Below, piece by piece: positions 63,907 through 64,000 of a stretch of 64,000 nucleotides of DNA; position 1 is the first letter of the stretch, and the number at the start of each line of letters is the position of its first letter. This DNA is from Echria macrotheca (lineage: Eukaryota > Ascomycota > Sordariomycetes > Sordariales > Schizotheciaceae). Location: positions 343,441 to 407,440 of the forward strand of contig MU839848.1 of NCBI GenBank assembly GCA_030411725.1, written 5' to 3'. The position numbers and the translations under genes were made by a program. The notes beneath the pieces are model-generated. The model ran no database searches. It had not been told where the DNA came from and worked only from the letters and a program-made list of their open reading frames with translations.

Positions 63907-64000
<94 letters not shown>
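63907..64000. repeat. Poly-G run, at least 94 nt, to the window edge
   Basis: An uninterrupted G tract replaces what should be intron DNA of the preceding gene. As with the run at 45607, this probably marks an unreliable assembly join. Confidence 0.95.

Overview
The window is nuclear DNA of a filamentous ascomycete, most likely a Sordariomycete. The genes carry short introns of about 47-96 bp with GT..AG ends and CTAAC/CTGAC-like branch points. The tRNA genes are isolated, and the protein families are typical of Pezizomycotina: HET domain, Zn2Cys6 regulators, GH17 btgC-type glucanase, GT34, FRE-type reductase and small secreted cysteine-rich protein. I cannot name the species. Exon joins below were worked out by hand from splice signals and frame. 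All multi-exon totals came out as whole codon counts, which supports them.

Layout. 1-3.6 kb (-): an NFX1/ZNFX1-like SF1 helicase cut by the left edge. 4.6-5.5 kb (+): a SWIM plus RING protein. 7.7-8.5 kb (-): a DUF1275 membrane protein. 9.6-11.1 kb (+): a secreted bicupin oxalate decarboxylase. 11.3-13.6 kb (-): an AAA+ ATPase. 15.4-16.0 kb (+): a small secreted cysteine-rich protein. 16.6-17.8 kb (-): a nuclear-looking protein of the kind sometimes labelled 'BTB domain transcription factor'. 18.0 kb (+): tRNA-Ser(CGA). 19.5-20.8 kb (-): a putative amidoligase. 20.8-27.3 kb: a large stretch with no convincing gene. 27.3-29.6 kb (-): a membrane-anchored GH17 glucanase. 31.9-32.5 kb (+): a hydrophilic conserved protein. 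33.1-33.3 kb (-): a tentative small protein. 34.0 kb (-): tRNA-Gly(GCC). 35.0-36.4 kb (+): a GT34 glycosyltransferase. 37.4-38.6 kb (+): a TPT/SLC35-type transporter. 40.1-40.8 kb (-): a hypothetical protein. 41.1-42.8 kb (-): a HET-domain protein, divergent from a ferric-reductase-like flavocytochrome at 43.3-45.3 kb (+). 45.6 kb: a poly-G run and assembly gap. 45.8-46.1 kb (-): an LEA-like small protein. 48.9-50.5 kb (+): a Zn2Cys6 regulator. 50.8 kb (-): an intron-containing tRNA-Asp(GTC). 51.4 kb (+): a small protein. 53.6-54.6 kb (-) and 54.8-56.1 kb (+): a divergent pair of the two halves of plant Tm-1 (PEP-hydrolase-like TIM barrel and UPF0261). 57.0-57.6 kb (+): a lipocalin-like protein. 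58.1-58.4 kb (+): a small Cys-rich protein. 58.8-60.5 kb (-): a second Zn2Cys6 regulator, divergent from a methyltransferase at 60.9-61.8 kb (+). 63.6 kb (+): the start of a gene that runs into a poly-G tract filling the right edge.

Functional picture. The region mixes housekeeping, cell-surface and accessory genes. I see no complete secondary-metabolite cluster. The most system-like unit is the divergent UPF0261/TIM-barrel pair, whose homologues are fused into one protein in plants. A second is the regulator/methyltransferase divergent pair near 60.7 kb. Two sequence-level observations matter for any reader: the DNA after the gap at 45.66 kb is a noisy re-read of the DNA before it, and two inverted copies of a short dispersed repeat lie near 46.8 and 58.7 kb.
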